NCBI GenBank assembly: GCA_021613375.1
Contig: CM038726.1
Coordinates: 12,222,253-12,286,252 of the forward strand
DNA: 64,000 nt
Direction of reading: 5' to 3'
Source: Megaleporinus macrocephalus
Lineage: Eukaryota; Chordata; Actinopteri; Characiformes; Anostomidae
The notes beneath the pieces were generated by a model that saw nothing but the letters and a program-made list of their open reading frames with translations, ran no database searches and was not told where the DNA came from. The position numbers and the translations under genes are program-made. Of the stretch, positions 1-12,760 are shown in pieces; the first letter of the stretch is position 1, and each line of letters begins with the position of its first letter.

Positions 1-2732
1 ATCTAAACACACACAGATACAATTGCAGAGCCATGAGTCACATAACAATGAATATTTCTCATAGTTACTTACACACAGGAATCGCATGTTTTACCAATAA
101 CACCTTTGTTATGGCCCTGCCCAACACAGGTGTGGATGTTTAGCTTTAATCCTTTAAGGTGCATGTGCATATAAAGATGTGGCAACTGGAAAACATGCAT
201 TTAGCAATCATGCTAGAATGCGGAGAGTTTCAGCCTGAATGCAAACTAAAAATGTTGAAATATGTAAAACATATTTGCAGACAAGACACACTCAAGGATT
301 ACTTCCTGGTTCACATCAATTATTCCTTACAAACAGTGTAAATAGGTGTCCTGCAAAAAGTCACATTGAATATTCTGAGCATAAATGACTTAAAAATTAA
401 AGCTAAAGCAAAAACACGAGTAGGAGGGAAAAAAGCAAAAAAAAAAAAAAAAAAAAGAGCGAGAGATGGTTATGCCAGGCTTATTCCATTTTCTGGCCCA
501 TTTAGAGGCACTGTCCTCATTTGCACTAGGTTGAGACTGTGCCTTTGCCTACCCCACCCCACACACACACACACACATAAAAAAACGGAGGGAGCCTCTG
601 AATTATGGCCTCCTCTTGGCAGTACACTGTGATGCGGAAGTTGGCAAATGAACAGTGAAGATTCGAGGTCAGTCTGGAGCGTGTGTGTATGTGAAGTTGT
701 GGGGGGAGGCTGGGGGTGTGTTTGTCAAGGCTTCCCATTGAGGTGTGGGGCAGACTGGCTAGATGCCTGATTAGAGACCTAATCTGCTGTCACGGTTGGG
801 TTAATATTGGAAATCTCATAGGCATACAGTTAAATTATAACTAATGACACACAGCGACTCCATTATAAAGCACAGAATGCAAAGCCTACATGAAAAACAG
901 CGGTTGGTAGATGTATGCACGTTTTTCTTTGTAAAGGCTTCTTGATATCTTTTTACACCTCTCAGAGTTGGTGGAAAGGTGGACAACAGATTTTTTCCAT
1001 ACCTAAAACAAGAATGGAGCTTCGTTTTCTCCTCTCTGTTACAGATAACAGCTTATCAGACAGTATTATTTATCTGATGGTGGTCAATCCGGTTGTGCAC
1101 AATTGTAAAGCGTCCCATTACATTGAGGTCCAGTTTGGAGTCTTACTTAGCCCTTCTATATTCAAGTCGATTATCTTCTATGTGATTCTCTCTCTGACTT
1201 CTACTGCATGCAAACTACATGCATCATGCATTTCATAGCTGAAAAACACATCAGTTCACTGCAAAGCAGACATGTTTGATGCAATAACAACATCAGTGGC
1301 ACTGCCTTACAGACAGTGACCAGAGGCAGCATAAACAGTTCCGGAGACTCTCTGCCTGTCAAGTCAGTGGTTACACAGTCTCTGCCTGAGAGTCTGTGTT
1401 ACACACTGTGTGTTTTGAATGTGTCTCCACATTATCAGTTAGCGAGGGCAGTTTGTGACTGTACAGGGGCGGCTGTACACATTCAGGGAGTGAATGAACT
1501 GAACAGGCATTAAAGATAAATGACCGATAGCATTGTGTTTTATTTGGAGGAATTAAGAGGGAGTGCAAATGAATGGACTACGAGTAAATGGACTACGAGC
1601 AAATGTTCTCACCTTTAGAATTTGGTCAAATGCTTGGCAGTCTGACCCGGGTCACAGCGATAACAGCTAAAACCAGAACGATGTGTTTATAATGTGGAGT
1701 GGGACTTGAATTTGGGTCAGTGTAAGGGAAAGGGGTGAGAGAGAGACAGCAAGAGAGAGTGAGTGAGAGCGAGATAACCAACCAACCAACCAAGCTCTTC
1801 CTTATTCAGGATTTCTAATGACGGGATAGAATGGCTGTGGCCTCTGTTGCTCGGCGACAGGCGCCATGGATATATGAAGGAGATAGCAATGGGAGAGTGG
1901 GGGAGGAACTAGGCAAAGAGAGAGTGAGTGAGTGAAGGAGGGAGAAAATGTGCAGTGTACAGGGCACAGTCTAAACACATCACATTCTGACTAACGTAAC
2001 AGGCTTATCATAGATAAACACAGGAAAAGAAACACAAACAAACAAAGATGTATCCTATCACTTCTAACACAATGCTTGGTCAGTGCTGAATGTTTCCGTC
2101 AGCTATCGTGTGTAAAGCATGCAAGTCAGAGTTTATTTGAATCCAATTTGCATTTTGTTTCACAATTGTGTGGCAACAACAAATTACCATATACTCCCAG
2201 ATACCTGCATGCTTAACACAGACAATAATGTTTCTGTAGCTTAGGGCTGGACAATTTCAAACCTAAAATTATTTTTAGGCAATTATTTCAATATTTAAAT
2301 AACATTTTTAAATCCACTCAATAAAATGATAAATAATAATAATAATAATAATTACATCAGTTTTTTTTCTAATGTCTTGTTATTTTATCTTATTTTTGAA
2401 ATATAATGAATTGCAGATTATATAAAATTTTAATCAAACCTTATTCTCTAGGGACGCACCAATATGGCAACTGTGGGCCAATGTCAATGAAAGTATGCCA
2501 ACTTTATAGGAACTTCATAGAAGCATATTTTGCAACAAACATATCATCTTCATCGACTACGTTGAAATAGGCAGTTGAGTAAAAGTGTTCTTTGCTCATC
2601 GTCTCGGTCAGTCACATTCAAATAGGCTCTCTTTGTGTTGTAAATGCTTTAAGGAGATGTTGATTTGTCATCACGTTCCCTTTCCTCCACACTTTCTAAT
2701 CTTCCATTACTCTATACCTTGCTGTGTTGCGT

Positions 2733-2751
2733 GCACACACGCACACACACA

Positions 2752-2792
<41 letters not shown>
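2733..2792. repeat. (CA)n microsatellite
   Basis: About 60 bases of nearly pure CA dinucleotide repeat with two interruptions (a GC and an AA step near the left end). It lies in the presumed tprn intron and is a probable length-polymorphic marker. Confidence 0.95.
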
Positions 2793-2793
<1 letters not shown>

Positions 2794-5700
2794 GTGAATT
2801 AAACATGACAATGACAGTGGCGCTTTGCAGTCTGAATTCTAATTACATTGACTCCATTGTGGGAGCCATCATGGTGGCAGACACACACAAAACCTAATGC
2901 CTTTACACAATACTGGGCACAGAAGAGCTCATAAGCTCACTTAATTACCAGCAGTTCAAAAGCCATGTCACAATACCACACCACGCACAGACAACAAAGT
3001 GAAAACACACACGGACACACACGCAGCAGTGAGCTGAAGCAAGTGGCAGGGTCTGTAAGTATACCATGCCTGTAAGAGCACTTGGACGTGGGCCACACTG
3101 GAGGACAGAGCGAAGGTCAAGAGAGGGCAGAGACAACCAGAACGAGGGCGGGGGGGATAAGAAACGAAGGAGGAAGTGAAGTAAAAGAGAGGAAAGAGAG
3201 CTGGAGCAGCGTAGTTACAGCAACAGTTGTATCCATGATGGATTCATGGTAGAGGGAAGCTTCTCAGTAGTGAATTATTAAACATGGTGGACTTTCACAC
3301 CTGTGTCAGAACAGGGCTGCAGGTGCACGCAGGATGTCTTCCTGTGTCTGTGTGTGTGTGTGTGTTAAAGAGTGTCTTTCTCTTAGGTGTGAAACAGACC
3401 CCAAATCAGCCATGTAAGCATTCTAAATGATTCTACTGTTTTGTGCCCATTCGTAGCTGAAACACTCTTTATAACTTTAGTGTGAATGGATGGACACAGA
3501 CTGAGATCATAGGCTGAACATGTGAGCATATGTTAGCATATCAGTTTCATGACATCACAAAAGGTGCCATAGAATGAACTATATTGGCATAGCTGAATAA
3601 CTAGTTCAGTAGTTCAGAGTCCAGTACATAGAACAGCCTAAACCACTGCGGTCTTCTTCTTCAAAATGAAATCCTGCATTTTCAAAAAAAAAAAAACAAA
3701 AAAAAAACTATAATGGCTGGTACTGTTACAGAAACTGTCATATATTCACAACCAAATCATTTACACACCAGATCATGTACCAGCACCCAAGCTGGAAACA
3801 ACGACAACAAAGCAATTTAATTCCAAACAGCTTTTCAAAACCTTGGACACCATCGAGCAGGCTTCACTCAGCATTTACACTCAGCATTTACACACAGAAG
3901 AGGGAGGCAGTGGCAACTATATTAGCATTATAACACCAACTACAACTTTTAAGTCATCCACCACCTGTAAGTCATCCACTTTCCTGGTTGTCGTGAATAT
4001 TTCAATTTAATGTTAAGTTTTATAGTGAGTAGCTTTGTACTACGTTGTTATCGAGATCAAAAGTAAGTAACTTGTATAATATAATGTTAGCTATAAGCAA
4101 ACTACGTGGCGATAAGTAACTAGCATGGCTAACAAAATAGTCTGACGACCTAGCTTAGTTATACTGAGATTCATTTTATTTTCCTGCCTGTGTCTATTTC
4201 GATATGTTGCTTCTGTGTGAGCTATTGCAGTCCTTAACTATAAAACAGCAAGTTATTCATGAGCTCACTAAAAGCAACGTATGTCATTCTATGGCCAAAT
4301 AAGAAGGTTATAAATGGGCAGCTTCTATGTAGACACCAGAAAACTACTTAAACTGCTGGAAATATACTTTCTTTGGCAACTTTAATAACATAATTATTCA
4401 AATATTGCATGTATGTTGTGGGACAATATGAAGTAATTCTGTTTTATAATTTTGTGACACCCAAGTATAGTCTTGGAATTTTGACATTGCTTTCATACTA
4501 TATCACACACTTTGACACAACGTACAAATGGTATTCTATCATGTATGCTCCAAATTTATTTCGGATATGATGCAACAAATTAAATGTTGCATAAAAATGC
4601 AAATACAAACATAATACAGTAAAGTAGAATTTAAGGGGGTTTAATAATTTTCCATGAATGTTCCTTAACAGGAAGCAGTATACTGTGACTATACAGTGAC
4701 TAGATTAAGTGGCAATGTTAGCAAGCTTCTCCCTTTGCTAGTGGCATAAGTAAACAGTGAGAGGTGTACATGAAGCCATGTGTATTGCTGATCATCTCCA
4801 CCCAAACATACACACACAGAAGGCGTCACTCGTGCCTCAGGGAAGCTCTTTGCAAACTATAAAAAGCCTTTTGACATGAAATTAAATCTCTACTGAGATG
4901 CTAATACATGGCACTCCCTCAGAGTCATCGCAGCAAAGCAAAGAGACACAGACAAAGACTCACAATAATAGCTTCACTGTTGACTCTGTATCTAATTCAA
5001 AGCTTTATAAAGAATCTCTGCACAAATGTATACCTGGGGGACATTTTGGGACCGATATGTCATTACTTGCTCATTAAAAACCAAATGCAACAGCACATTA
5101 GCATTACTAGAGTACAGGTCACGGCCTAATGCTTTGTTTTCTGTTTAATAACTTTTATAATATTTGAAAAGAAAAAAGAAAAAACATTTCTAAACAAGCA
5201 ACAAACAAACATAACAGAAACGTTATTTCAAGCACTTAATATTGTAAACCAATCAGCTAAAAATGGCACAAGTGCAAATGTTACAAACTACCCCATAGCT
5301 GGTGGTAACAGCTCCTAGAAAAGTCTGGTAAATTAAGAACCACAATTCCAATAAAGGTCCCACAGAATACATTTTTTGGCTTTTTAAATTTTTACCTGAT
5401 GTCTACACAGAAGGTAGGTGACTTTGGTCATGGTGAAAAATGCCCAGATTGTCATACTATTTAGTTAGCTATGATATTTAAACAAGGCTTGCTAGCGGTG
5501 CTAGTAAACACTGCAAAGTATGACTGCCCATTATTGTATGGTTTAAAAACTGTCAGATCAAACTAACAACTACGATTGAAACTTGTGTGGGATATTTTTA
5601 ATGATGTGTGAGCTGTTGCTGGCTTCCGGTTCACCAGCTTGTTTTCCCATTCCACCTTACATGGTGCTATAGTTGTGGTTGTTTCGCTGGGCTGGGACGT

Positions 5701-7581
5701 GAACTGGTGTATGTACATTTTGAGGATTGAAATATTAATGAGTAAAACTGTTATGTAACAGTTTAGGTTTTTGGAATCGTCTCGTTTTCTGCCCTTATTA
5801 AAATGTAGGATTTGTATTTAAAGAAGCAAATGACAGTTCACAGTATGTCAGTCCCATGTATCAAATGCATTGAACTATTTCATTGTAAATACAGTTTTTG
5901 ATGCTATGGCACCTTTAATATCACAATATATTTCTAAATTTATCTTGCTATCACTCTAGCAGATGTTTATGAGCTACAGCTCATTCATAAATTCAGCCCT
6001 GAATTAAATCGGAGGCTTAATGCCCAGAAGACTGATCACAGTTCGCAGTCATAAGCTTAGCCCCCAAAAGACTAATTAAAGAGTGCTCGATTGTATCACC
6101 TACAAATAACAGAGGCTGAGACGGCGAAGCTCACAGTGGAAACACAGCAAAACACACAGACATGCACAGATTTTACAGATTAGGAGTCATCTCCCCATGC
6201 ACTGCCTCTGAAACATGAGCAAGTAAATGGGTTTCAATAACTAATGAAAGCTTTTATTAGTTACATTTATAACTTTTCCATTTCCTGCTAAATGTAATAT
6301 GCTTTTGAAAGTATATACTATAGAAATAGCACAAATCCTAGATCAGGTATTGGTAGAAGTAAGATCAATATCAATATCAATATCAATCAATATATATGGC
6401 CATTACTCAAGGTTTCAATAACAGTACCAGAAAAGAAACAGCAGTGTTCTGCCATACAGTAGTACAAAATATAAAGAGATTTATTCTGACGTTAAAGTGG
6501 ATGTTACAGCTGGGCTGAGGTATAATAGAAAACACATGTTTATGGTATTTATCATAATTACTTGTTTTTTGAATGTGTGAAGCCCACTTTCAACAATAAA
6601 TATTGTAAAGAAAAATGGTTTACAATGCATTTTGGAACAATGACATACTGTCTGAATTTTAGACTACATGAGCAACCTACTACCATATATGCAATTTCCC
6701 TTTGGATATAAATGCCCTATTTTACTGTAATGTTAAGCCTTGCACAGTAAGAAGCACTGCATAGCTCAAGCGAACATCAAAGAGCAAAGCAACCCATTAT
6801 TAACCATCAGGGTGCAGCCAAACAGGCCCTAGAACCAAGTAAGGCAAACTCCATTAAAAAAAAAAAAAGCTACACTGCATTTCCACCTAGCCACTTCCAC
6901 AACCTCATTCTCTGACCATCTCAGGCCAGGCCACAGGGCCTTCAAGTAAAAGTAGTTCAAAGCATGTTACCTCTTAGTAAGCTTTTTTTAATGTGAAGTT
7001 TAACCAACATGGCCATTCTTGTCTTTATAACCATCTTCCTGTTAGCATATCATTCTTAGGCCTCGTGTCCTGAACTGAGTTGTAACGTCTTTCACTTTCA
7101 CCAACATTTCTTCGGAGAAGAAACAACATTTCTTTCGTAGAACAGTTGAACGTTTTCACATATCGTTAAACGTAAAGCAGGAACTGCAAAGTCCAAACAA
7201 GATCAAATAGCTTGAGTGGCCCAGAAAGCAAACAACATATGAAGTAATCAGGCCATAAAACTACTCTCTGTGTGGAAAAATCAGCCCTGTGTACCGTTCG
7301 AGTTTAAAGGAACAACTGGCAGAGAAAGTCCAGCGCTCAGCCTACGCAGACCTGGTGCCCAGATTCCGCACAAATTGCATGCTCGCCACAATTGCCTGGT
7401 TCCAGCCCAAACTTCTAACCAGAAAGTGATCTTGGCAGGGGCAAAACAGTAGCTGAAAGGAAGCGGACAAAAACAAAAAAGGCACAGCATACAACACACC
7501 AATCCCAGCTGAATGCAAGCACAAAGAGACAGTGTAACAGGTGCTAGAGCTGTCAGGGTTTGAAAAAAAGATGTATTGTAC

Positions 7582-7690
7582 CTGCCTAGGCGTGACGGCT
7601 TGGATGCCAGTGAGAGGTGAAGAGAGGGGAGGCATGGGAATTTATAGCTAAGAGAGATGGAGCCGTCGCTGGTTATTAAACAGGATTGGG
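7582..7690 (-). promoter_or_regulatory. Candidate internal tprn promoter with short first exon
   Basis: Read on the minus strand: a CCAAT box (7685-7689 on the plus strand as ATTGG), then TATAAA (7641-7646 as TTTATA) about 40 bp downstream, then about 60 bp later the splice-donor-like sequence GGCAG|GTACAA with the exon boundary at 7582. Spacing suits a TATA promoter starting near 7615 and a very short non-coding first exon on the taperin strand. The related protein phostensin has a short C-terminal isoform, so an internal start has family precedent. This is inference from motif order only; no transcript was seen. Confidence 0.3.
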
Positions 7691-8214
7691 CTGATTCCAT
7701 TCTGGCATGCAAAGTGTTGATATTAAAGTTAACACATTGCTTTTGCTATGAATCATCAGTGCAAAGAGGATCTATACGAACACTGCCATTTCACAGATAT
7801 GCCAGTGAAGAGCAAACAACAAACAGCCTCTGACTATTGGAGAACATCCTATAACAAACATCTAGAGCTAGATAAGCATAGTTTATATAAAGGTCAATTT
7901 GGTTGTTTACAGAACTTGTGCATGGTACATTGTCCAAGCAAAATTTAGCTCACCACGTTATAAGCAATGTAATGTACACTCTTTATTTTTATAATTCACC
8001 TATTATGAGGTAAACAAAGTCATTTAGAACGTTTTGACGTGATTCTCTGGTTTAGAGAGACTTGCAGTTGGAAATGTTCTTAGCGGCAGCTAGGATGTGC
8101 TGAGAACGTTTTGAAAAGCAACCAGAAGTTACCTGATGTCTGAGATGTTATGTTGCGATAGTTTTAAAATAATCTTTTGACCTAAAATATGTTTTTAAAA
8201 ATCAATAATGGAGG

Positions 8215-8480
8215 AACATATAGGGTGCTGTAAGGTGCCCTAAAACTTTTCCCCTAAAATCTACCTCTATTTCACTGTTATATATATATTACATATAAAA
8301 ATTCAGAAGACACATGTAGGTTCACATGGTTATTGTATATATCACAACCCCTGGTTCCTATTACTACCAGTGTAAAGAACTGTTTTTAAAGTTTCTCTAC
8401 AGGCAACCATTTGAAATTAAACCATATGAGTCAAGCACTGAATTACACCGAACTTTTGTGTTTTCAAAGGAGGGGTAGAA
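8215..8480. repeat. Diverged copy (A) of AGAGTGGTTT-type MITE-like family
   Basis: Contains blocks shared in the same order with copies at 13736-14095, 31624-32010 and 43655-43830: a GGTGCTGTAAGG-type start, a segment with an 'agaagacacatg...ggttcac' core, a 'cctggttcctatta' core and a closing segment near AGTCAA. Termini are not clear here. Boundaries are approximate. Confidence 0.5.
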
Positions 8481-9673
8481 TCCTTGAGGTGTAATTGTGC
8501 ACCTTAAACTGGTAAAAAAAAAGCAGGAGCTTCTTATTCTTAATGAAATAAAAAGCCTTGAAAAAGTCATGACAGGGTGTATGGAATCAACCTGTAGGTA
8601 AGTCTGTAAGGAAAAGTACTGAAAGTGTATTTTTGAGGGTCCCACCCCAGTGATAGCATCTGCAGTGAAAAGTACAGTTCTGAGAGGATAGTACATTTCA
8701 TAGAAAGTTACATACTTATAAGCTTTAGTCAGACTACATTTATGAGCACTAAGTGCACAAAGGGGTTACCTTCAGCTCTTATAAACCCATAAACCACAAA
8801 CCAAATGTTAACCCAGTGAAACAACATGTCACCGGAACTCTGTATGTCAAACCTGACTGTGAAAGCACAGCCCTTTACTCTTCTCCCCACTCACAGGTGC
8901 AAGTGCAGTCCTTCACGCCACATGATTCATCACCTGACCCCAGAGAGCAAGAGCTTCTATTCAACTACAACAGCAATAAACTGTGTGGAGGCCTATAAGC
9001 CTTTCGCTTGATAAGACAACAAGTGTAACTAAATACAGTCTCTTGTTGTTCTGCCTCCGGCTTTGGCATGAAAAGCTTTACGGTTAGCTAATGGCTAAGG
9101 AAGTAAATCTACTTGAAATTCACAGGGTGACCACCGCAAGTCAAATTCTGAGTGGTGGGTGTGCGGAAGAGACAGATCAAGACAGATCACATCCCAGGGT
9201 CTGAATAACAGTTTGAGGAGATTGCTAGGTCAATAACCCAATAAAACATGGCATGCCAGAGTGTGGCAGTGGTCCCCAGATTTACCCTTTCTTCTAATAA
9301 GGTAAACAGCTTGTCAGAAAAGCACTGGTGTGTTGTTTCAGTGTTAAGGAAGTGTCTGTTCAGATTTAGTCATTATCGGCGTGTATCTATGATGTACTTT
9401 AATCTGACGGGAAGTGAAACAAAAATCCACATGCGCTGCACTACTGCATGAGCTCATTTTCTCCTCAGACGGAAAAAAGTAATCAACTTATGCTATGAAG
9501 ACAAGCACTGAGATTTAAACGGAAACTAATTTCAAACTTAATGCAGACTATTAACCTTTTATGAGATATGTGAACTTATAAGCGGTGGGGAAAATAAAAA
9601 CTACTGAATGATACTGTACGGAAAAAGAGTTAAATTTTTAAACAATGTTAAAGCAGTTTGAATCAGAGTTTAC

Positions 9674-11731
9674 CTTCTTTCCTGTGGAGCCGGTTTTGGA
9701 CAAACAGGACCGGCCCAAAGAGAGGTAGCCCCCAATGACCTCAATTTCCTCTGCGGCTGGGTAGCGCTTTTTCAGCAGGGTGCCCAGCTGGGCGTAGGGA
9801 GCCTGTGGGGTGGATGGGGAACCCTGGGGCGTGGAGGCAGGTTCCTGGGCTTCAGCTGAGGCAGGCTGGGGCTCGGATCTGCGCTTCGGAACAACCGTAA
9901 ACGTGTTGCCTTTCCTCCTCTGCACCATGGGGCTAGGGAAGGGCGGTGAAGGCTCCACCACCACGTCATCAATGTTAGTGATGGGAAGCCTATCGGGAGC
10001 TTGAGGCTCCTCAGGAGCAGCAGGTGACACAGTCTTTGTGGGAGAACTGGGTGAGGGCGTTGTGGAATCGTGAGACGGGGTGGGTGAGCTGAGCCTGGGC
10101 AATGCAGGCGGAGGAGGTTCTGTTTTGGCTGGCGATAGCGGCCTTGGGGTCTTCACTAGCTTTTCTGTGGACAGTGCAGCTGACAAAGGTGGCGTTGGCA
10201 CTGTGGGTGCTGGAGACTGGGCAGGGCTGGAGGGGGCCATAGACAGACCCGGGCTGGAGGGCGCCACAGATAGGACAGGGCTGGAAGGCGTCAGAGCTGT
10301 GACAGGACTGGAGGGCATTAGAGATGGGACCTGGGCAGAGGGGGTAGGGGCAGCCCCCTGTCGCTTGGGGATGACGGTGAAGGAGTTACGAGACTGAAGG
10401 CGAAGATTGGCAAGAGCGCGAGCCTGCAGGTCGCCGGCAGGCAGTGAGGACAAATCCGGGCGAGGGGACGGGTGGATCTCAAAGTTGGGGGACGTGGCCG
10501 GCTCAGTGACAGCAGCAGGGCTCGGGAACGACTCAGCAGGGGCACAGTGGCTCTCTGGAGAGCATGGCACCTTGGCTTTGGAGGCCCCATCCGTGCCATC
10601 CCAGTCCCGCTCCCTCACTGGCTTGGCTTGTGACCTCTCAGTCTCCTCTCTGGAGTTGACGGTCACACTGCGCCCCCCGCTTGCTTCAAAGCGACGCCGA
10701 AAGGAAGACACTGGCTGTGGGGATCCCGAGATTGGGGGGCTACTGGCTGACTCACCGTGTGAGTCGTGCACCTTCGTTTTGGAAGACTGGCTTTTCTGGA
10801 AGACCGGTGCTACCTGGCTCTGCGATACATGAACTGGTGAACTGGGCTGCATACTCACTGCATACTTTGGCACAACATCTGGCCGAGACTTAGGCCGCGG
10901 ACTGAACCTAGACGATCCAGTGTCTAGGTCGAGAAGGTTCTCTGAGCTCCGGGACTTCGTTTGCAGTTTGCCATAGTTCCTATCGAACTTCTGCAGCATG
11001 CGACTCACCCTACCCTGTCCTTCCGTCAGCTCGGCTAATTCACCCGCCGGACGTCCCAAAGTGCTCAAGTTCTCCTCACTCCTGCTGAGCGCCGTGTCGT
11101 AAACGACCACTTCTCTCGCGCGGATCTCGGTGACTGGACTACCTCTCCGGTCCAGCAGGTCGTTGAGAGAGCTGTATCCACTCACCGTGCCGTTCTGCTG
11201 CGGCTTGGAGCCGTGTTTTAACCCTGCGCCCTCCGGAAAATAGTCTGGGTCGGACTCGATAATGATGATGTTTTCGGCGCGGATGGTCCGGATGCCCGGG
11301 ACGCTGCCGTACAACTCCAGAACGTGCTGCAGCGGACGGGCCGAGCTCTCTCTCTCCCGTCGCTTCTTGCGCTCTTTCTCTAGCTTGATGAAGGGGTTCT
11401 CCTGAAGCGGTCCCAGGCTCTCTCGCAATACGAGGCTCTCCGACGGACCGCCGCCTTCATCCTCATCCGTCTCCGTCGCCCGGCCGTTTGTATGGGAGGG
11501 GGACGGCGACGACCACGGCTCTTTTGTTTTCACCGGAGACGTAGCCGGAGACGCGTGATGCCCGTGATGCCTCGTCTCAGCGCCCGTGGCCTCGTCCTCG
11601 CATTTCGAGCCGCTTCTGGCCGCAGCTTCGCCACCCTTCGCCTTCCTCCGCTCCAGCAGCTCCCGCTTCCAGGCCGGCATCCTCGCGCTCTCCTCCTGGC
11701 GAAGAACACCGACGTCCCCGCCGCTCGACAT
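9674..11731 (-). CDS. tprn: Taperin, coding exon 1 (partial gene)
   Basis: Encodes the first 686 residues of taperin, a protein of the base of inner-ear hair-cell stereocilia that binds actin and protein phosphatase 1 (human TPRN, deafness DFNB79). Recognisable conserved blocks are AWKRELLERRK at residues 20-30, SLGPLQENPF near 108-118, the IRAENIIIIESDPDYF block near 152-168, EIRAREVVVYD near 202, RVSRMLQKFD near 242, the two Phe-Thr-Val-(Ile/Val)-Pro-Lys motifs and RYPAAEEIEVIGGYL close to the end. Between them it is Pro/Ser/Thr-rich and low in order, as in the mammalian protein. The frame reads into a stop at 9638, but a good donor (AAG|GTAAAC, boundary 9674/9673) follows Gly-Lys-Lys, exactly where the human exon joins the PP1-binding segment, so the real protein continues elsewhere. 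The start at 11731 is the first ATG after the TCC-rich leader. The Pro-rich part carries a four-unit 27-bp repeat. Confidence 0.92.
10217..10330 (-). repeat. tprn: 27-bp coding tandem repeat in tprn
   Basis: About four imperfect copies of a 27-bp unit, each visible on the plus strand by a GG(G/A)CTGGA(G/A)GG core. On the minus strand they encode nine-residue units of the form PSSPVTALT, PSSPVLSVA, PSSPGLSMA and PSSPAQSPA. It lies in the disordered Pro/Ser-rich part of taperin, and I do not recall it in the human protein. Confidence 0.85.
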
Positions 11732-12760
11732 TATGGAGATAGAGGAGGAGGAGGAGGAGGAGGAGGAGGGGAGAAGAAGGGGGGGGGTTAAAAGGAGGGG
11801 AGCAGCGGTCCGTGAGAGGGGGGACAGTGAGGGTCTCCGTTAGCGTCTGCCTCTTCGCTCCTACGATGGTTTTCTTCTTCTTAACAGCCCGTCTGCGTCC
11901 CGTAAGCTACACAGCACTCCCACTTGCAAAACACGCCTACAGGAGAAACGTCACTGCAACATACTAGCCTTGTAAAAACGGTTTACGCTTATACAGCTCT
12001 CACATGTTACTGAGCTGGAGATTAAACCTTCCATGTTGTTTATCCTGACGCTCGTAAACGCAACGCCACCACCTTTACATCCATTTTTCTGTCAGGACAC
12101 GGGGCTCGCGAACAGACTCCACCTCTCTCCCAGGCGCATTGATGCTACAGCTGATTTGGAAACTCTGAATGGCAAAACGCTAACAAAATGCTAACCCGGC
12201 GCTAGCGGGGGTGCTACAGCTGAATTAACACGGTTAATGGTAAAATACTCACAACATGCTAACCGGCGCTAGCAAAACAAAGAAGTCATTCAACCATCTT
12301 ACAGCTGTGCCATACGAACCGTGCGCGCTGGTCTAGAAGACTTACAGTTTTCAAGTGTACGAACCATTTAAATGTGTACCGCGGCACGCATTTTCTTACA
12401 AAATTCAGCGTCCAGGAATGTGCAGTCTACACTGCGTTCATAGAAACGCGACCAGCTCCCGGTTGTAGTGACGTTTCTCCGGCAGGCGTGTGTTAGAGCA
12501 AGAAGAGGCGTGTTTACAAGGAGAACGGGCGTGTCTTGCATTGGTGAGTGGGCGTGGTTTAGCGGGAGTGGGCGTGTTCCGCCGTCTTGTGGGAGCAGAT
12601 GGACACCGTTCGGTTTGGGTGTTTCTGCGCGTGGAGCTCCAGCCTCCGCACCTGCGAGCGTGACGTCTCTCCGAGCTGAGCTTCAGGACACGCCTTTTTT
12701 AATCAAACAGCCACGCCTACTTCAATAAGCCCTCCTGTGTTCCATTGTGAACAACGGCGT
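11732..12760 (-). promoter_or_regulatory. tprn: tprn 5'UTR and upstream GC/CACC-box-rich region
   Basis: Immediately upstream of the tprn ATG there is a pure GGA run on the plus strand (11742-11769), that is a TCC-rich leader on the mRNA strand. Further out, 12440-12730 is GC-richer than its surroundings and holds several GGGCGTG-type boxes (around 12528, 12549 and 12568), typical KLF/Sp1 sites. The transcription start cannot be placed from sequence. An alternative is that part of this region drives an unseen transcript on the plus strand; the short open frame at 12468-12728 has no recognisable similarity. Confidence 0.45.

Larger units (their letters stand above)
1..9673 (-). other. tprn: Intron 1 (or 3' region) of tprn; no coding exon recognised
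   Basis: The splice donor of tprn exon 1 is at 9673 on the minus strand, so this stretch is transcribed as taperin intron 1 or holds later exons. I looked on the minus strand for the conserved C-terminal taperin block (the PP1-binding segment following the Lys-Lys that ends exon 1) and did not recognise it. Later exons are therefore probably to the left of the window, making intron 1 longer than 9.6 kb. The open frames here, including 7281-7712 on the minus strand, show no family similarity. The stretch is AT-rich with a (CA)n run, A-rich runs and one diverged repeat copy near 8.2 kb. A possible internal promoter lies near 7.6 kb and is listed separately. Confidence 0.55.

Noticed and set aside
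2244..2500. 'GGGCTGGACAATTTC' and 'GGGACGCACCAATA' as possible hAT termini
   Set aside because: Not in inverted relationship and no target duplication; too short to support an element.
7281..7712. 143-residue open frame on the minus strand in the tprn intron
   Set aside because: Cys/Leu-rich with no recognisable domain, overlaps a second frame of similar quality and has no splice context. Looks like chance, although its upstream edge overlaps the candidate internal promoter.
9772..10893. Several open frames overlapping tprn exon 1 on both strands
   Set aside because: They are by-products of the GC-rich taperin coding sequence; the taperin frame alone matches the family.
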